Assembly: GCA_039707465.1 (NCBI GenBank)
Contig: CM077643.1
Coordinates: 249,183,919-249,247,918, forward strand
Length of the DNA: 64,000 nucleotides
From: Rhabdophis nuchalis
Lineage: Eukaryota > Chordata > Lepidosauria > Squamata > Natricidae
Direction: 5' to 3'
In this document: piece after piece, positions 1-10,905 of the stretch
How positions within the stretch are numbered: position 1 is the stretch's first letter
Layout: each line of letters starts with the position of its first letter
The notes under the pieces: model-generated
What the model was told of the DNA's origin: nothing
What the model saw: only the letters and a program-made list of their open reading frames with translations
Databases searched by the model: none
Position numbers and translations under genes: made by a program

Positions 1-617
1 CCTTAACCTGCAGAAGCAGAGCCAGTTTTTTGATAAAATATTTCCTGTAGTGATGCAAGAACATCGCAACTTTTTGCTTGCTTATGAACACCTAAAACAG
101 ATGTGCCCAACGTTACCGAACTGCATCTCGCTCTTCCATTTCATGTGTGATTTACTGGCATGTGTTCTATCCCATTTCAGCTGTGAACATTTATTTCCAG
201 GAGAAAGCTCTCTCTCTTTTTGGGTTCTTTGGGACGGGAGGAAGGCAGATAGGATCTAAAAGTAGCTTGGAAAACAACCGTTCTCATTAACTTGAAAACT
301 GAACCTTTGCCAAAGCCCTAAAAAGATCAAAGGGAGAAAGGATGCACATATTTCAGTCATGCATGCACAGATCTGTGTATGCAGAATTAATCCATATGAA
401 GAGGTGCCTGACAATGCCTACTGTCATGTACTTGATTCTCCCCTTATTAATTTCCCTCCTCACTTTTTCTTTCTCCATATATGATTTGACCCCAGATTGG
501 GCTGGATCTTCAACGTTGTTCAACTCATATCTCCTTCATCTCTCCGTGACACACAATTTCTACAGCCAATTTGACCATCATTGTTGCCTTCATCCACCAT
601 AGCCTGAATCCCAGATA
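1..617. other. No gene or recognised repeat
   Basis: I see no coding exon, RNA gene or repeat that I can name here. The short open frames lack family features and flanking splice signals. Confidence 0.5.
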
Positions 618-625
618 CTGCATTG

Positions 626-873
626 AAGGGGTGGGTTGCTACTGGCATTACTGCCGGTTCGGCACGCATAAATGTTTGCCTAAAAAGGTCTGCGCATGCA
701 CACAACGTTAGAAGAGGGGAAAATATTTTTTTTGCAATGAAGATTGTTCTGTGCATGAGCAGAACTGAAAATCAAGATGGAGGCACCACCGGTAGAACCG
801 GTTCAGAGGCATGGCAGGCCAAGTTACTACCTACTCGGCCAAACCAGTCCAAACCAGTAGGAACCCACCTCTG
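626..873. mobile_element. hAT-type MITE (GGTGGG terminal class)
   Basis: The left end reads GGGGTGGGTTGCTACTGG and the right end AGGAACCCACCTCTG, forming imperfect terminal inverted repeats of the CAGAGGTGGGTT type. It is flanked by CTGCATTG (618-625) and TTGCATTG (874-881), 7 of 8 matching, the 8-bp duplication expected of hAT elements. The interior holds ACCGGTT-like blocks shared with the copies at 19305 and 30723. There is no coding capacity, so it would need a transposase supplied from elsewhere. Confidence 0.7.
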
Positions 874-881
874 TTGCATTG

Positions 882-1483
882 TCCATCACTTTCCTCTTCC
901 TATATCTCTATGGCAACAGGACCGCCCAGTTTCAGTCAGTACCAATTCCCATAACACAGTGAACATTTGATAGAATAGCAATCATCCAACAAATCCAGTG
1001 TATTCTGCGTATGTCCCCAAACATAAGCAGAGCCATCCACATACAAGACCAAGGAAAAGTAACTGGGTTTAAACAAAGTTATCTGCAGAGCCTGACTTGG
1101 GTCTAAAGGCTAATTAATAGTGAAAGCATCATCGCAAATGAGGGTGGATGGATGCTGGGCCTGATGCATCTAATTCTTTAGCATAATTGACTTGTATTTC
1201 TTTGCATCCCTTATTTATCTGACTCATATTCCATCCATTTGGTAGGATGAAAGTAATTAATACTTTTATCCCATACGGTCCATAATGTAAGACACACACA
1301 TAGAACCCTTCAAGGAGGGGTTACACGACAGGCAAGAAGCTGTGGACTAAGGGCTTTAAAATACTGCATCTGGAGAGTACCAGTTTAGAAAGAGTACTCT
1401 AAATTTCAGGCCATATAATGTGATTTTTTTAGGATTCTAGAAGGCCTAAGCACCCATCTGCTAATAAGTCTACATTCTATCAA
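882..1483. other. No recognised feature
   Basis: AT-rich sequence between a MITE and a CR1 tail. I recognise no gene or repeat. Confidence 0.45.
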
Positions 1484-1499
1484 GTTATTCTGGAAAGAG

Positions 1500-1955
1500 A
1501 ATGACTCTAGAAAGAGTGCAGAGAAGAGCAAACAAAGATGATTAGGGGACTCAAGGATAAAACATACGAAGAAGGGTTGCTGGAACTGAGTATGTCTAGT
1601 TTAATGAAAAGAAGGACTAGGGGAGACATGATAGCAGTGTTCCAATATCTCAGGGGCTGCCACAAAGAAGAGGGAGTCAAGCTATTCTCCAAAGCACCTG
1701 AGGGCAGAACAAGAAGCAATGGGTGGAAACTAATCAAGGAGAGAAGCAACTTAGAACTAAGGAGAAATTTCCTGACAGAACAATTAATCAGTGGAACAGC
1801 TTGCCTCCAGAAGTTGTGAATGCTCTAACACTGGAAATTTTATGAAGATGTTGGACAACCATTTGTCTGAAGTGGTGTATGGTTTCCTGCCTAAGCAGGG
1901 GTTTGGACTAGAAGATCTTCAAGGTCCCTTCCAACTCTGCTATTCTATTCTATTA
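1500..1955 (+). mobile_element. CR1 LINE, 5'-truncated 3' end
   Basis: The translated text carries the typical C-terminal end of CR1 reverse transcriptase: GLKDKTYEEGLLELS, then KRRTRGDMIAVFQYLRG, then RRNFLTEQLISGTACL. A frameshift follows. The nucleotide tail has the CR1 wording 'ggactagaagatcttcaagg' and ends in TATTCTATTCTATTA, the short ATTCT repeat with which CR1 elements terminate in place of poly(A). It is a dead-on-arrival insertion with no endonuclease or catalytic reverse-transcriptase core left. Confidence 0.88.
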
Positions 1956-1989
1956 AGAAGCAATGGGGTTTCATAGGGAATCTTGAAGC

Positions 1990-2886
1990 AGCTTCTTTTT
2001 GATACTGATTTTATCACTATTTTAATTTAGCAGCTGAAACCAGAACAATAACAGGAGTTTCCTAGCTTCTCTAAAACTGGCAAAGTTTTAAGGCTAACCT
2101 TGCAGTACCAAGCAGAGAATAACATAAAGCTTGGCAGAGAACATTGCAGGTTCTCTTTTTTCTGCATATCATCAGAAATGGTCGCCATTGCTTTGCACCT
2201 TTCAAACTATAATTATTAGATTATTGTTCTTATTGTATAGTTATAATTCTGAAATTAACATTGCTTTTGCTTTTCTGGTGAATTGGAAACTACAAATATC
2301 TAATGCAGAAGAGTCTACGATCTGCAGTGCTAATATGGGATTCAATTCCACAGCTCTGTTACTGGAAGACTCACAGCTGAATCTGAAAACTGCCTTCGTT
2401 GAAGAAAGCATTTGTGCAACTTGATTTAATGGCTCTGAAGATCTTCGCACACATGCAGCCCATCACCACCAATCATAACTAAAAAGCCAAATGTGAGCTC
2501 TTTGACTGTCATGATGCCAAGATAGTTGGCACTCCGTGACTTTGTGCAGTTTTTGTATTGTGTTCCCTTCCTTGTTTATTTTTGCCATAAAGTTTGGAGC
2601 CAAAAAAAAAAAAAAGCTCCTGGGGCAACATACTAAACCCATTTTACAATTTAGAAGTCATTACACACAAAAGAAAGGGGTTTTAAAAGGAGCCAGAAAA
2701 GGGTAAAGTAGTTTGGGTCAGTTGTCCAGGAGGCTGGGAATATAACTACAGCATTCTTTCATAGTGTTGCATCTGATTGTGTTCTGTTTTATCTCGCAGC
2801 GCTTCTGCCTTAGCTTGTTTTACCTGATCCATTCCTCTTCTTGGAACATTCCCAGGGATTAAATCCTGTTCCCCATCTCTTTAACT
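1990..2886. other. No recognised feature
   Basis: Apart from a 13-base A run near 2603, I see no repeat family, RNA gene or supported exon. Confidence 0.4.
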
Positions 2887-2894
2887 GCACATAC

Positions 2895-3135
2895 AAAGGG
2901 TGAAATTCATCAGGTTCTGACAAGTTATGGAGAACCGGTAACAAAAATTTTGAGTAGTTCAGAGAACTGGCAGATACCACCTCTGGCTGGCCCCAAAGTG
3001 GGCTAGGAATGCAAAATCCCCATTTCCTCCCCACTCCTGGAGGAATGGGGATTTTGCAATATCCTTCCCCTCCACTCCTACAAAGCCATACTCACAGTAC
3101 CGGTAGTAAAAAAAAAAAAAAGAATTTCACCACTG
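2895..3135. mobile_element. hAT-type MITE (ACCGGTT-rich family)
   Basis: Terminal inverted repeats GGTGAAATTC (left) and GAATTTCACCACTG (right) are flanked by GCACATAC (2887-2894) and GCACAAAC (3136-3143), 7 of 8 bases. The interior contains 'gagaaccggtaac', 'gagtagttcagagaac' and 'ggggattttgcaatatcc', shared with the MITE at 4619-4867 and the fragment at 24857-24923. Non-coding. Confidence 0.72.
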
Positions 3136-3439
3136 GCACAAACCCTTCTTCACTGCACAGTAATGTTCGCAAGCCAGGACTGAAGAGACACACATTTGCA
3201 AACCTTTGACCTCTCATTGCCCTTGGAAAAACTATTTGCATTTCCTCTCCCTGCCTTCAGAGATCAATAGAACTTACATCCCAGTCAGTTCACCCTACGC
3301 TTCTGGGTGTCTGTTTTCCTATTTAAAGGATTATCTTCCATATATCTAACTAGTGTTCATTTAGCGCAGTTCAGGGAGAAATCTTCTAATACTGGTATGC
3401 CGTTTTCACAAGAGTTGATGCCAAGCAATACTGATACAC

Positions 3440-3655
3440 TTAGACTTGTATCTTATGTCCAAGGAATTTTACCCATGTAGTATGGCTGTATTACTATTAT
3501 TCTTCTCATCTTTTCTACTACCTTCTCCTATTGATATCATATTATGGTTATCTTTCTTTGTTGTTTGTATATACATTGAGAGGTCATGCAACAAAGACAA
3601 TTTCCTTGTGTGTCCAATCACACTTGACCAATAAAGAATTCTATTTTATCCTATC
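3440..3655 (+). mobile_element. CR1-type (snake L3-like) LINE 3' tail
   Basis: The text 'acaaagacaatttccttgtg' followed by 'ccaataaagaattctatt' is the terminal part of a CR1-type LINE. The reverse complement of the same text occurs at 8560-8620. The element runs directly into a pentanucleotide array. Only 3' UTR is present, so it is a short 5'-truncated insertion. Confidence 0.8.
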
Positions 3656-4114
3656 CTATCTTTCCTTTCCTATCCTAGCTTACCCTACCCTACCCTACCC
3701 TACCCTACCCTACCCTTCCCTACCCTTCCCTACCCTACCCTACCCTACCCTACCTACCCTTCCCTACCCTTCCCTTCCCTACCCTTCCCTACCATACCTT
3801 TCCCTACCCTACCCTTCCCTACCCTTCCCTACCCTACCCTTCCCTTCCCTACCCTTCCCTACCCTACCCTTCCCTACCCTACCCTACCCTACCCTACCCT
3901 TCCCTACCCTTCCCTTCCCTACCCTACCCTTCCCTACCATACCCTTCCCTACCCTACCCTACCCTTCCCTACCCTTCCCTTCCCTACCCTACCCTTCCCT
4001 ACCATACCCTTCCCTATCCTACCCTTCCCTACCCTTCCCTACCCTACCCTACCCTACCCTTCCCTTCCCTACCCTTCCCTACCCTACCCTTCCCTACCCT
4101 TCCCTACCCTACCC
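3640..4114 (+). repeat. Pentanucleotide array (TACCC/TTCCC)n seeded by a LINE tail
   Basis: About 475 bp of five-base units. The first units are ATTCT/ATCCT/TTTCC, continuous with the CR1 tail, then TACCC and TTCCC alternate irregularly to the end. Five-base phase is kept nearly throughout. A 216-codon open frame across it (Leu-Pro-Tyr/Phe-Pro repeats) is a consequence of the repeat, not a gene. Confidence 0.95.
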
Positions 4115-4618
4115 AAACACATTTTGCAAGGTTTATTGGGAGGGGTGTGAGAGAATTAAACTTGAATCATTTGAATTCTAATGAACATTTGTACACCCTT
4201 AAACAAACAACTTTCTGCTCCATGCATTTGACAAATCTTTTCTGGGATGTAAAATTATGAGAAACATGTGGTGTAGAGTAACAAATATTTACATGAGATA
4301 TTAATGAGATACAACCACTGACAGATTTATAGGATCTGAGGAGAAACCAGAATTCCTAAACCAAATCAGCTTTTCCGTGTTTCTTTGCTGCCAAGTCTAG
4401 TGGCCACCCAGACATTTTCTTATTTCAGGCATGGTAGCTCAAGAGTAAGGCCTATGTATGGAAGGAAAGTGGGAATAAAGGAAGAGTGTTCTACTGTGTC
4501 ATCTTCCTCTGTTGCTGCTTCAAGGTAGCTATTGTCTCTGAGCTGGAGTAGCATCAGTGCCTGAGAATTTCTTCCTCTTCTTGGCTCAGTTAATCAGACA
4601 GATGGAACAGAAGCATAC

Positions 4619-4867
4619 CAAAGGTGGTATCCAGCAGGTTCTGACCAGTTCTGGAGAACCGGTAGCAGAAATTTTGAGTAGTTTGGAGAACCAGTAAATA
4701 CCACCTCTGACTGGCCCCACCCCCATCTATACTCTGCCTCCCAAGTCCCAGCTGATCGGGAGGAAATGAGGATTTTACAGTATCCTTCCCCTGCCACACC
4801 CGCCAAACCACACCCACCAAGCCATGCCCATAGAACTGGTAGTAAAAAGTTTTGAATCCCACCACTG
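4619..4867. mobile_element. hAT-type MITE (ACCGGTT-rich family)
   Basis: The left end CAAAGGTGGTATCCAG and the right end TTGAATCCCACCACTG are imperfect inverted repeats. The flanks AGCATAC and AGCACAC suggest a degraded duplication, though the spacing is off by two bases. The interior is the same family as 2895-3135, read in the same direction. Non-coding. Confidence 0.65.
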
Positions 4868-4910
4868 AGAGCACACCAGCAAAGATGCTTGGGAATAAAC
4901 TGAGTAAGGA

Positions 4911-4963
4911 GATGGATGGATGGATGGATGGATGGATGGATGGATGGATGGATGGATGGATGG
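4911..4963. repeat. (GATG)n microsatellite
   Basis: Thirteen near-perfect GATG units. A reading frame across it gives a Met-Asp-Gly-Trp repeat, which I regard as meaningless. Confidence 0.97.
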
Positions 4964-5095
4964 GCCCATCTCCTCTCAGGTTTCCAGGGATATAAACATT
5001 TATGGTCCTTTGAGAAAAAGCAGGAGCTGAACTGCGACTTGAGAAAGCAGAGGCATTTCTGCTTGGCTGCAGCCACTTTTCTCAAATGCAAACCT

Positions 5096-5131
5096 CTATC
5101 TATTTATTTTCTATCTATCTATCTATCTATC

Positions 5132-5208
<77 letters not shown>

Positions 5209-5218
5209 CTATCTATCT

Positions 5219-5278
<60 letters not shown>

Positions 5279-5283
5279 CTATC

Positions 5284-5319
<36 letters not shown>

Positions 5320-5349
5320 TCTATCTATCATCCATCTATCTATCTTTTT

Positions 5350-5427
<78 letters not shown>
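5096..5427. repeat. (ATCT)n / GATA array with TC core
   Basis: About 330 bp of ATCT units (GATA on the other strand), with TTCT variants near 5206-5222 and 5275 and a (TC)n run near 5289-5314. It belongs to the GATA class first described as Bkm satellite in snakes. Long Ile-Tyr-Leu-Ser frames here are artefacts. Confidence 0.97.
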
Positions 5428-5428
<1 letters not shown>

Positions 5429-5953
5429 CCGTCAGAAAGGGATTCTGGGCAGTGTAAAATAAAACATTAAAAAAATAAAAACAGGATAGAAAAGTTTAAA
5501 GTTTAGAAAGAAGCAAGCAACCCCACCTTCCTTCCCTCACCTGACTTTTATGCAATACAATAACTCTGTGATTGAGATGGGCAGCATCTAAATTTGACAA
5601 ATAAATAAAGTATTGACAAAACATGCAAGGAAGAGTTGCTGCTTGTGATTAGACATTGGAAGTTCAGAAATAGTAAGCAGGAAAATGATGTTGGAGTGTA
5701 TGCATTAGGAAAGTAACATTAAGCAGAAGAATAAGTTACCCATTTCTGCCAATCTAACAACTTTTACATTGCTGGCACAGTCTTCCAACAACCAAAACAA
5801 TCGCTACACATATGGACATCACCAGAAAAAATAAACAGAAGTGAAACTGACCATATCCTGAATTATTTTTAAGTATTGAACCTCATTTATAGAGAACTAG
5901 AGCAACTGTAGACTGAATCAAAGAAGTTGTTAAAGAGGAATGTGAAACAAGGC

Positions 5954-5969
5954 TGGGGGGGGGGGGGGA
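5954..5969. repeat. Poly(G) run
   Basis: A G15-16 homopolymer inside otherwise A-rich sequence, possibly length-variable in the assembly. Confidence 0.9.
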
Positions 5970-6221
5970 CGACACTAACTAGATATCAGAACAAATGGTG
6001 AAAACTGACCCAAAAAGAAGCCAAGGCCAAGAAAGACAAACATCTCAGGGAGAAACTTAACAAAGAACTTATAATGGTTGTTGGAAGAGACAACAAGGAG
6101 TATTACAACAACATCTGTAAAGACACTGAAGGTATGCATAGATAGCAGAAAAGAAAGAACTTTTTCCCAAAAGAACTCAAAACTCCAGAAGAGGCTCTAA
6201 ACTCACATTGGTGTTCTAGAG

Positions 6222-6345
6222 CAGGGGTCTCCTACCTTGGCAACTTTAAGACTTGTGGACTTCAATTCCCGGAGTTCTGCAGCCAACAAAAATTCTGGGA
6301 GTTAAAGTCCACAAGTCTTAAAGTTGCCAAGGTTGGAGACCCCTG
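6222..6345. mobile_element. Palindromic hAT MITE (CAGGGGTCTC class)
   Basis: A 124-bp near-perfect palindrome with ends CAGGGGTCTCC and GGAGACCCCTG and inner arms carrying 'gacttgtggacttcaa' in both orientations. It is flanked by an exact 8-bp duplication, TTCTAGAG (6214-6221 and 6346-6353). A second copy of the family lies at 31624-31758. Confidence 0.92.
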
Positions 6346-6947
6346 TTCTAGAGAATGCTACAAGCAAATAGATGGTAAACAATTTCAAGGAAACCAGATA
6401 AGGATAGGAAGAGAATATTGAAATTCTGTATAGTAGAGATATCAGCAACCAAAATACTTTAGAAACTATTCCCATCTTATAAGAACTTTTTATACCAGAA
6501 AATGAAGTTAGATCAGTATTTCAGTCATTAGAAAGTTGGAAAGTTATAAGAACTGATAGAATTTTTACAGAAATATGACAAGCAACAGAAGAAAGATCTG
6601 TAAAGATACTAAGCAAATTATGTCAGCAAATCTGGGAAATCATACAATTGCCAGCAGATTGGGAGAGGTAAATCTATATACCAATAACAGAGAAATGAGG
6701 CTTTATCAAGTTAAAGTGTGCAAACTATTGCACAATATCCTGATTTCCCCATGGAAGCAAAACCAGACTTAGGATCATCCAATGCAGATTGTAGCACTAT
6801 CTGGAAAGAGAGATGCCAGATGTTCAAGATGGGTTTTTTTAAAAAGTCCAATGAACAGGAGATATTACTAAAGATGCAAACAGAACACCAGAGAGAACAC
6901 CAAAAAAGAAGTTAATGTATGCTTCATCGATTGGAAAAGCCGTAGAT

Positions 6948-7101
6948 CAATTTCTCATCCTGTGGTCCGCAGACTCCTGGAGGGAGGGGCGCAATGTCAT
7001 CACAGGAGTCCCCCGAAAACTTGTAGAAATTTGATGATTTAACTCTTGAGTTAAGTCTTGGGGGTCCGTGGCCACAGAACGGTCCAGGTTGAGAACCGCT
7101 G
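6948..7101. mobile_element. hAT-type short element inside the BovB relic
   Basis: The left end reads CAATTTCTCATCCTGTGG and the right end CCAGGTTGAGAACCGCTG, matching the CAGNGGTTCTCAACC-type hAT terminus. Flanks are CCGTAGAT and TCCTAGAT (6 of 8). Non-coding and moderately decayed. Confidence 0.65.
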
Positions 7102-7340
7102 TCCTAGATTGTATCAATTATGTCAAGCTGTTAAATGTACTTAAGGAAATAGGGATCCAGAACATCTCATGCAAAACTATGGGCAGATCAGGAGGCGACA
7201 TCTTGGATAGAACATGGTGAAACAGACTATCTGCATCCCACTAAAGGAGACAAAACTCTATACTCTCTCATTATTTATGCAGCCCATATGCTGAATACAT
7301 ATTATGGAAAGCTGAATTGGAAGAAGTTGAACTAGCCCTG

Positions 7341-7828
7341 TGCAAGCAATGATATTCCTTATGACAAGGGTCATTGAATTTGGGGTATAAGAAAAGTACA
7401 AAACCAGATATTTGTAAGTTGTGGGCAATTTCTGGGAAATATTACCACATGTGTTATATTAAATATTATACTGCCATCCAGAGTAAAACTTGGATATGAC
7501 ATTTAGAAAAATATAGTTTGCATGGACAAAATTCAAATGCATATCTAAGAAAGAAGCAGATCATTTATATTTAAACTGCAGTGGCAAAAAAAGAAAGATT
7601 AGACATCTTACCTTACAAGAAATTGGGCAGACGATTTTTGCTACCATTGGCAACACATTTAAATATTGCAGATGTGTATTTGATTGATCTGCATACACTT
7701 ATTCCATGGCAACAAAAGGATGGGATCTACTCTTCATAAACAAATAGCCTCATTTGAATAAGCAATATAGCACTTATCCAACAATATACATTGGTTCATG
7801 TGTGATTCCTAGTTGAATGCTGTGAATA
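7341..7828. other. No recognised feature
   Basis: It may contain more of the BovB relic, but I could not align any block with confidence. Confidence 0.35.
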
Positions 7829-7830
7829 TA

Positions 7831-8212
7831 AGGCAGTCCTTGAGTTACAACAGTTCATTTAATGACCATTCGAAATTAAAAGGGCACTGAAAAAAAAGTG
7901 ACTTATGACCATTTTTCACACTTGCAACCACTGCGGCCTCTCCATGGACAGATGCTTGGCAACTGACTCATATTTATGACGGTTGCAGTGTCCCAGGATC
8001 ATGTGATCACCCGTTGTGACCTTCTGACAAGCAAAGTCAATGGGGAAGTCAGATGCACTTAACAACCGTGTTATTAACTCAACAACTGCAGTGATTCACT
8101 TCTGAACTGTGGCCAAAAAGGCTGTAAAATGGGACAAAACTCACTTAACAAATATCTCGCTTAGCCACAGAACGTTTGGGCTCAATTGTGGTTGTAAGTT
8201 GAGGACTATCTG
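7831..8212. mobile_element. TA-flanked TIR DNA transposon (Tc1/mariner-like MITE)
   Basis: The left end AGGCAGTCCTTGAGTTACAA and the right end TTGTAAGTTGAGGACTATCTG form terminal inverted repeats, and both are flanked by TA. The interior contains runs such as 'cacttaacaaccgtg', 'ttatgacggttgcagtg' and 'aagtcaatggggaa', shared with the second copy at 18383-18740. Non-coding. Assignment to Tc1/mariner rests only on the TA duplication. Confidence 0.75.
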
Positions 8213-8525
8213 TATGGTGTAGTTGCTAACAATAGCCCTAATCTTATCAATTGTGCATTGCCCTGCCTGATCATTTCTAGATTTAAAGTTTTCATTTTTT
8301 GTAGATCCTATTAAAAAATGGTAGGAACCTGATTACTGTAACACAGCTGGTACAGCTAAGTAATAAAGACACCTTGAAGTCATATTTGCCTCCTAGTGAC
8401 TGGATCTGTGCAGTTTCCTTGGGACCATTACAGATGCTGTGATCTAGCCAAGCACTAACCAGGGCTGACATCCTGAGATTGGTCAAGATACATTAAGAAC
8501 AGCCCCTGCCTCATCATAAAAGTGG

Positions 8526-9010
8526 AATGGGAATAGAATAGAATAGAATAGAATAGAATAGAATAGAATTCTTTATTGGCCAAGTGTGGTTGAACACACA
8601 AGGAATTTGTCTTTGGTGCATATGCTCTCAGGGTACATAAAGAAAAATAAAATGCATTCATCAAAAATAAAAAGATACAACACTTAGTGATAGTCAAGGT
8701 TACTAATGAACTATCAAATTGTACTAGAAAACAATAAAAACAATATAAATTGAAAGATACAAGGAACATAGTTATAGTCATAAGTGGAGAGAGATAGATA
8801 TGTGAGGAAGGAAGAAAAGAATAATAGTAATACATTCTTGGTAAATTATTAGCAGTGTCGTGGGAATTTGTTGTTTAGCAGAGTGATGGCATTCAGGAAA
8901 AAACTGTCCTTGTGTCTAGTTGTTCTGGTGTACAGTGCCCATAGCATTGTTTTGAGGGTAGAACTTGAAACAATTTATGTGCAGGATGTGAGGGGGTCTG
9001 TAGATTATGG
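8526..9010 (-). mobile_element. CR1-type LINE 3' end with AATAG tail
   Basis: On the minus strand this reads through a short reverse-transcriptase C-terminus ('agaacaactagacacaagga' is the coding-end region) into a ~380-bp 3' UTR and ends 'ccaataaagaattctattc', the tail also seen at 3600-3650. The tail is expanded to about nine AATAG units at 8529-8571. Confidence 0.82.
8529..8571. repeat. (AATAG)n pentamer at LINE tail
   Basis: About nine perfect five-base units that directly continue the CR1 3' end, i.e. the ATTCT terminal repeat of the LINE has expanded in place. Confidence 0.95.
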
Positions 9011-9150
9011 CCACAATCATATCTGGTGAAGAAGCTAGTCGCCCTAAAACTATAACAACAAAGCTCTTTTCTGACAAGGGGCTCCATGCAACGTCAGTCA
9101 AAATCAAGTCATGCTGTGGGTCCATATTTTCTTCAACAGATTTTCTATGG

Positions 9151-10005
9151 CAGTGGTTCTTAACCTTTTTGAAAGAATCGCCCCCTTGAGCCATTGAGGA
9201 AGTGATCATCGCCCCCCTCCCCCAACATAACCTCTCAATCACAACACAGGGAAATAATTCTTCAATTTATGCAAACACATTTTTTGTTTTCTTTAAAATT
9301 GTCATCAGGACATATCGATGCAAATAATTTATTTCAAGTCTTTCTCCCATATCTCGACTGTGTGAGAAATTCTGATGCCACCCATCACATTACTCCCAAA
9401 CTTTGTGATACATGTATTACAGCTAATGCAATGAAACTTAAATACAATGACCACTGAAAACAAAATTCAATTGCAAGAAAATGAAATGCCCGAAAACCCC
9501 CCAGTAACATTTAATGATTTAATTGCAAGTGAATTTTAAGACGCAAAAAGAAATATAAAAAGGGCATAAGAACAAACTCCAATGCAGGAACTAAGAATTT
9601 CAAGATGAAAACTCTGAAACTAAATTAAGATTCGAGGAAAATATATATTCATGCACTCTGTAAAAAGGCCAATGGCACGCTACTGTATGGGTAGAGTGAT
9701 AGAGGCTGCTGTGTAACGCGCATGAAGATGAGCAATGCGTATTCACATATGTACAGCATTCTGTACTAAAGCTAGCTGGAGGAACATTTTAAAACACAGT
9801 TCAATCCACTAACCGCAAGAAATCTGATGTTTTGTATGACAGATATACAGCGGTTCACTGTACGAAAAAAGTCTCAAAAGTGTCCCCAAAACTTCTCGTT
9901 CCATTGCCCCCATATCACCCTCCTTCCGTTCCTTCACCCCCGCGTTGCCCCTTTTCATTCCATCATCCCCCTGAAAAATGAAATCATCCCCTGGGGGGCA
10001 ATATG
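9151..10005. mobile_element. 855-bp non-autonomous hAT-type element
   Basis: It starts CAGTGGTTCTTAACC, a typical hAT terminus, followed by 'atcgcccccttgagccattg'. It ends 'cccctggggggcaatatg', whose reverse complement resembles the C-rich subterminal text at the left. It is bounded by exact TTCTATGG duplications (9143-9150 and 10006-10013). No frame encodes transposase. The right terminus matches the left one poorly, yet the duplication is perfect. Confidence 0.75.
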
Positions 10006-10013
10006 TTCTATGG

Positions 10014-10646
10014 TAAGGAAAAATATTGTTTACCGACAGACATCTAGATCTGTGAATTGTGTATGATTTTGGTAATACATGCAACCTAAGAAATCCAGCA
10101 CTGGTTTCGCTTGAGGCCAACTTTCAGATACCTGGATAAATTGTTTTCATTTTTGTTTGGATTACTATCGAGGGAAAATAATAATTATTTAAGTTATTGA
10201 TATGAAACAAGTAAGAAAACACAGATCCAGAAACTGGCTCCAAAAAGGAAAGAATTTCTTTTTCCAATCCTTTAACATTTTGTACATTGCTTCTTTGGTC
10301 ATCCTTTGGTGGTTTTGGTTTGTTTTTCTGTTATTTCTCTGTGTAAAAACTTTTAATTCTATTAGCCTGGAAGAGGCAGCTGAGCTTACGAAATGTTCTG
10401 CTGCCATCTGGTGGGGAAAGACTGCTTTCCCTTTACATTCTAGAATGGAAGTGTGGAGAAAATACTTAGTATTATATACCTCAATTTTGTTGACATCAAG
10501 ATGTGCTTAATCTTACAACACAATATAAAAAGCCAGTCCTATCTTCTCATGGTTCTGTTCTGATAAAGATCCTCATACAATATATCTATATCTTGAGAAT
10601 GAATTAATTCTACGTGGGATATTACTGATAAACCATATAGAAACGC
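10014..10646. other. No recognised feature
   Basis: Apparently single-copy sequence. The frame around 10202-10510 shows no domain. Confidence 0.4.
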
Positions 10647-10718
10647 ACTATAATAGTATAATAGCCTCTCTACTATAGTAGTACTATAATAGTATAATAG
10701 CCTCTCTACTATAGTATT
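10647..10718. repeat. 36-bp direct duplication
   Basis: The unit beginning ACTATAATAGTATAATAGCC occurs at 10647 and again at 10683. Each unit is itself partly self-complementary (ACTATAATAG/CTATAGT). Confidence 0.9.
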
Positions 10719-10737
10719 ATACGGTTATAGGATTTTT

Positions 10738-10905
10738 GTGGATTGGTATTGGGGAATTTTAGCGCAGGGTTTACTGTTTAATTTGTTTTTATTTAATTGT
10801 TTGTATTTTCATGTGTATTTATTGTTTTAACTTCCCTGTGCACCGCTCCGAGTCCCCTTGGGGAGAGGGAGCGGTCTAGAAATTAAATTATTATTATTAT
10901 TAGAT
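10738..10905 (+). mobile_element. L2-like LINE 3' UTR fragment
   Basis: It carries the family's terminal signature 'gcaccgctccgagtcccctt' with 'ggggagagggagcggt', followed by ATT units. The same signature ends the larger copies at 24560, 27310, 50220, 56780 and 57500. Confidence 0.85.

Larger units (their letters stand above)
6000..7340 (+). pseudogene. Decayed BovB/RTE-clade LINE, broken by two MITEs
   Basis: Translation in shifting frames recovers reverse-transcriptase blocks in the correct order for BovB: LTQKEAKAKKDKHLREKL and RDNKEYYNNICKDTE (linker before the RT), IPENEVRSVFQSLESWK, KILSKLCQQIWEIIQLPADW (compare the BovB 'ICQQIWKTQ..P.DW' block), then INYVKLLNVLKEIGIQNIS and SPYAEYILWKAELEEVEL. 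Stops and frameshifts are frequent, so the copy is old. MITEs at 6222-6345 and 6948-7101 interrupt it, the second between the FIDW-like block and the following helix. No intact 5' or 3' end was identified. I base the clade on block order; an RTE relative other than BovB is possible. Confidence 0.72.

Noticed and set aside
3640..4114. Interstitial telomere sequence
   Set aside because: Units are five bases (TACCC/TTCCC) and start from a CR1 tail. The vertebrate telomere unit is six bases (TTAGGG/CCCTAA).
3531..4181. Pro/Leu/Tyr-rich 216-residue protein
   Set aside because: Almost the whole frame is the pentamer array; it has no domain or codon bias of its own.
10202..10510. Small membrane protein
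   Set aside because: A short Phe-rich stretch in AT-rich DNA; no start context, splice site or homology recognised.
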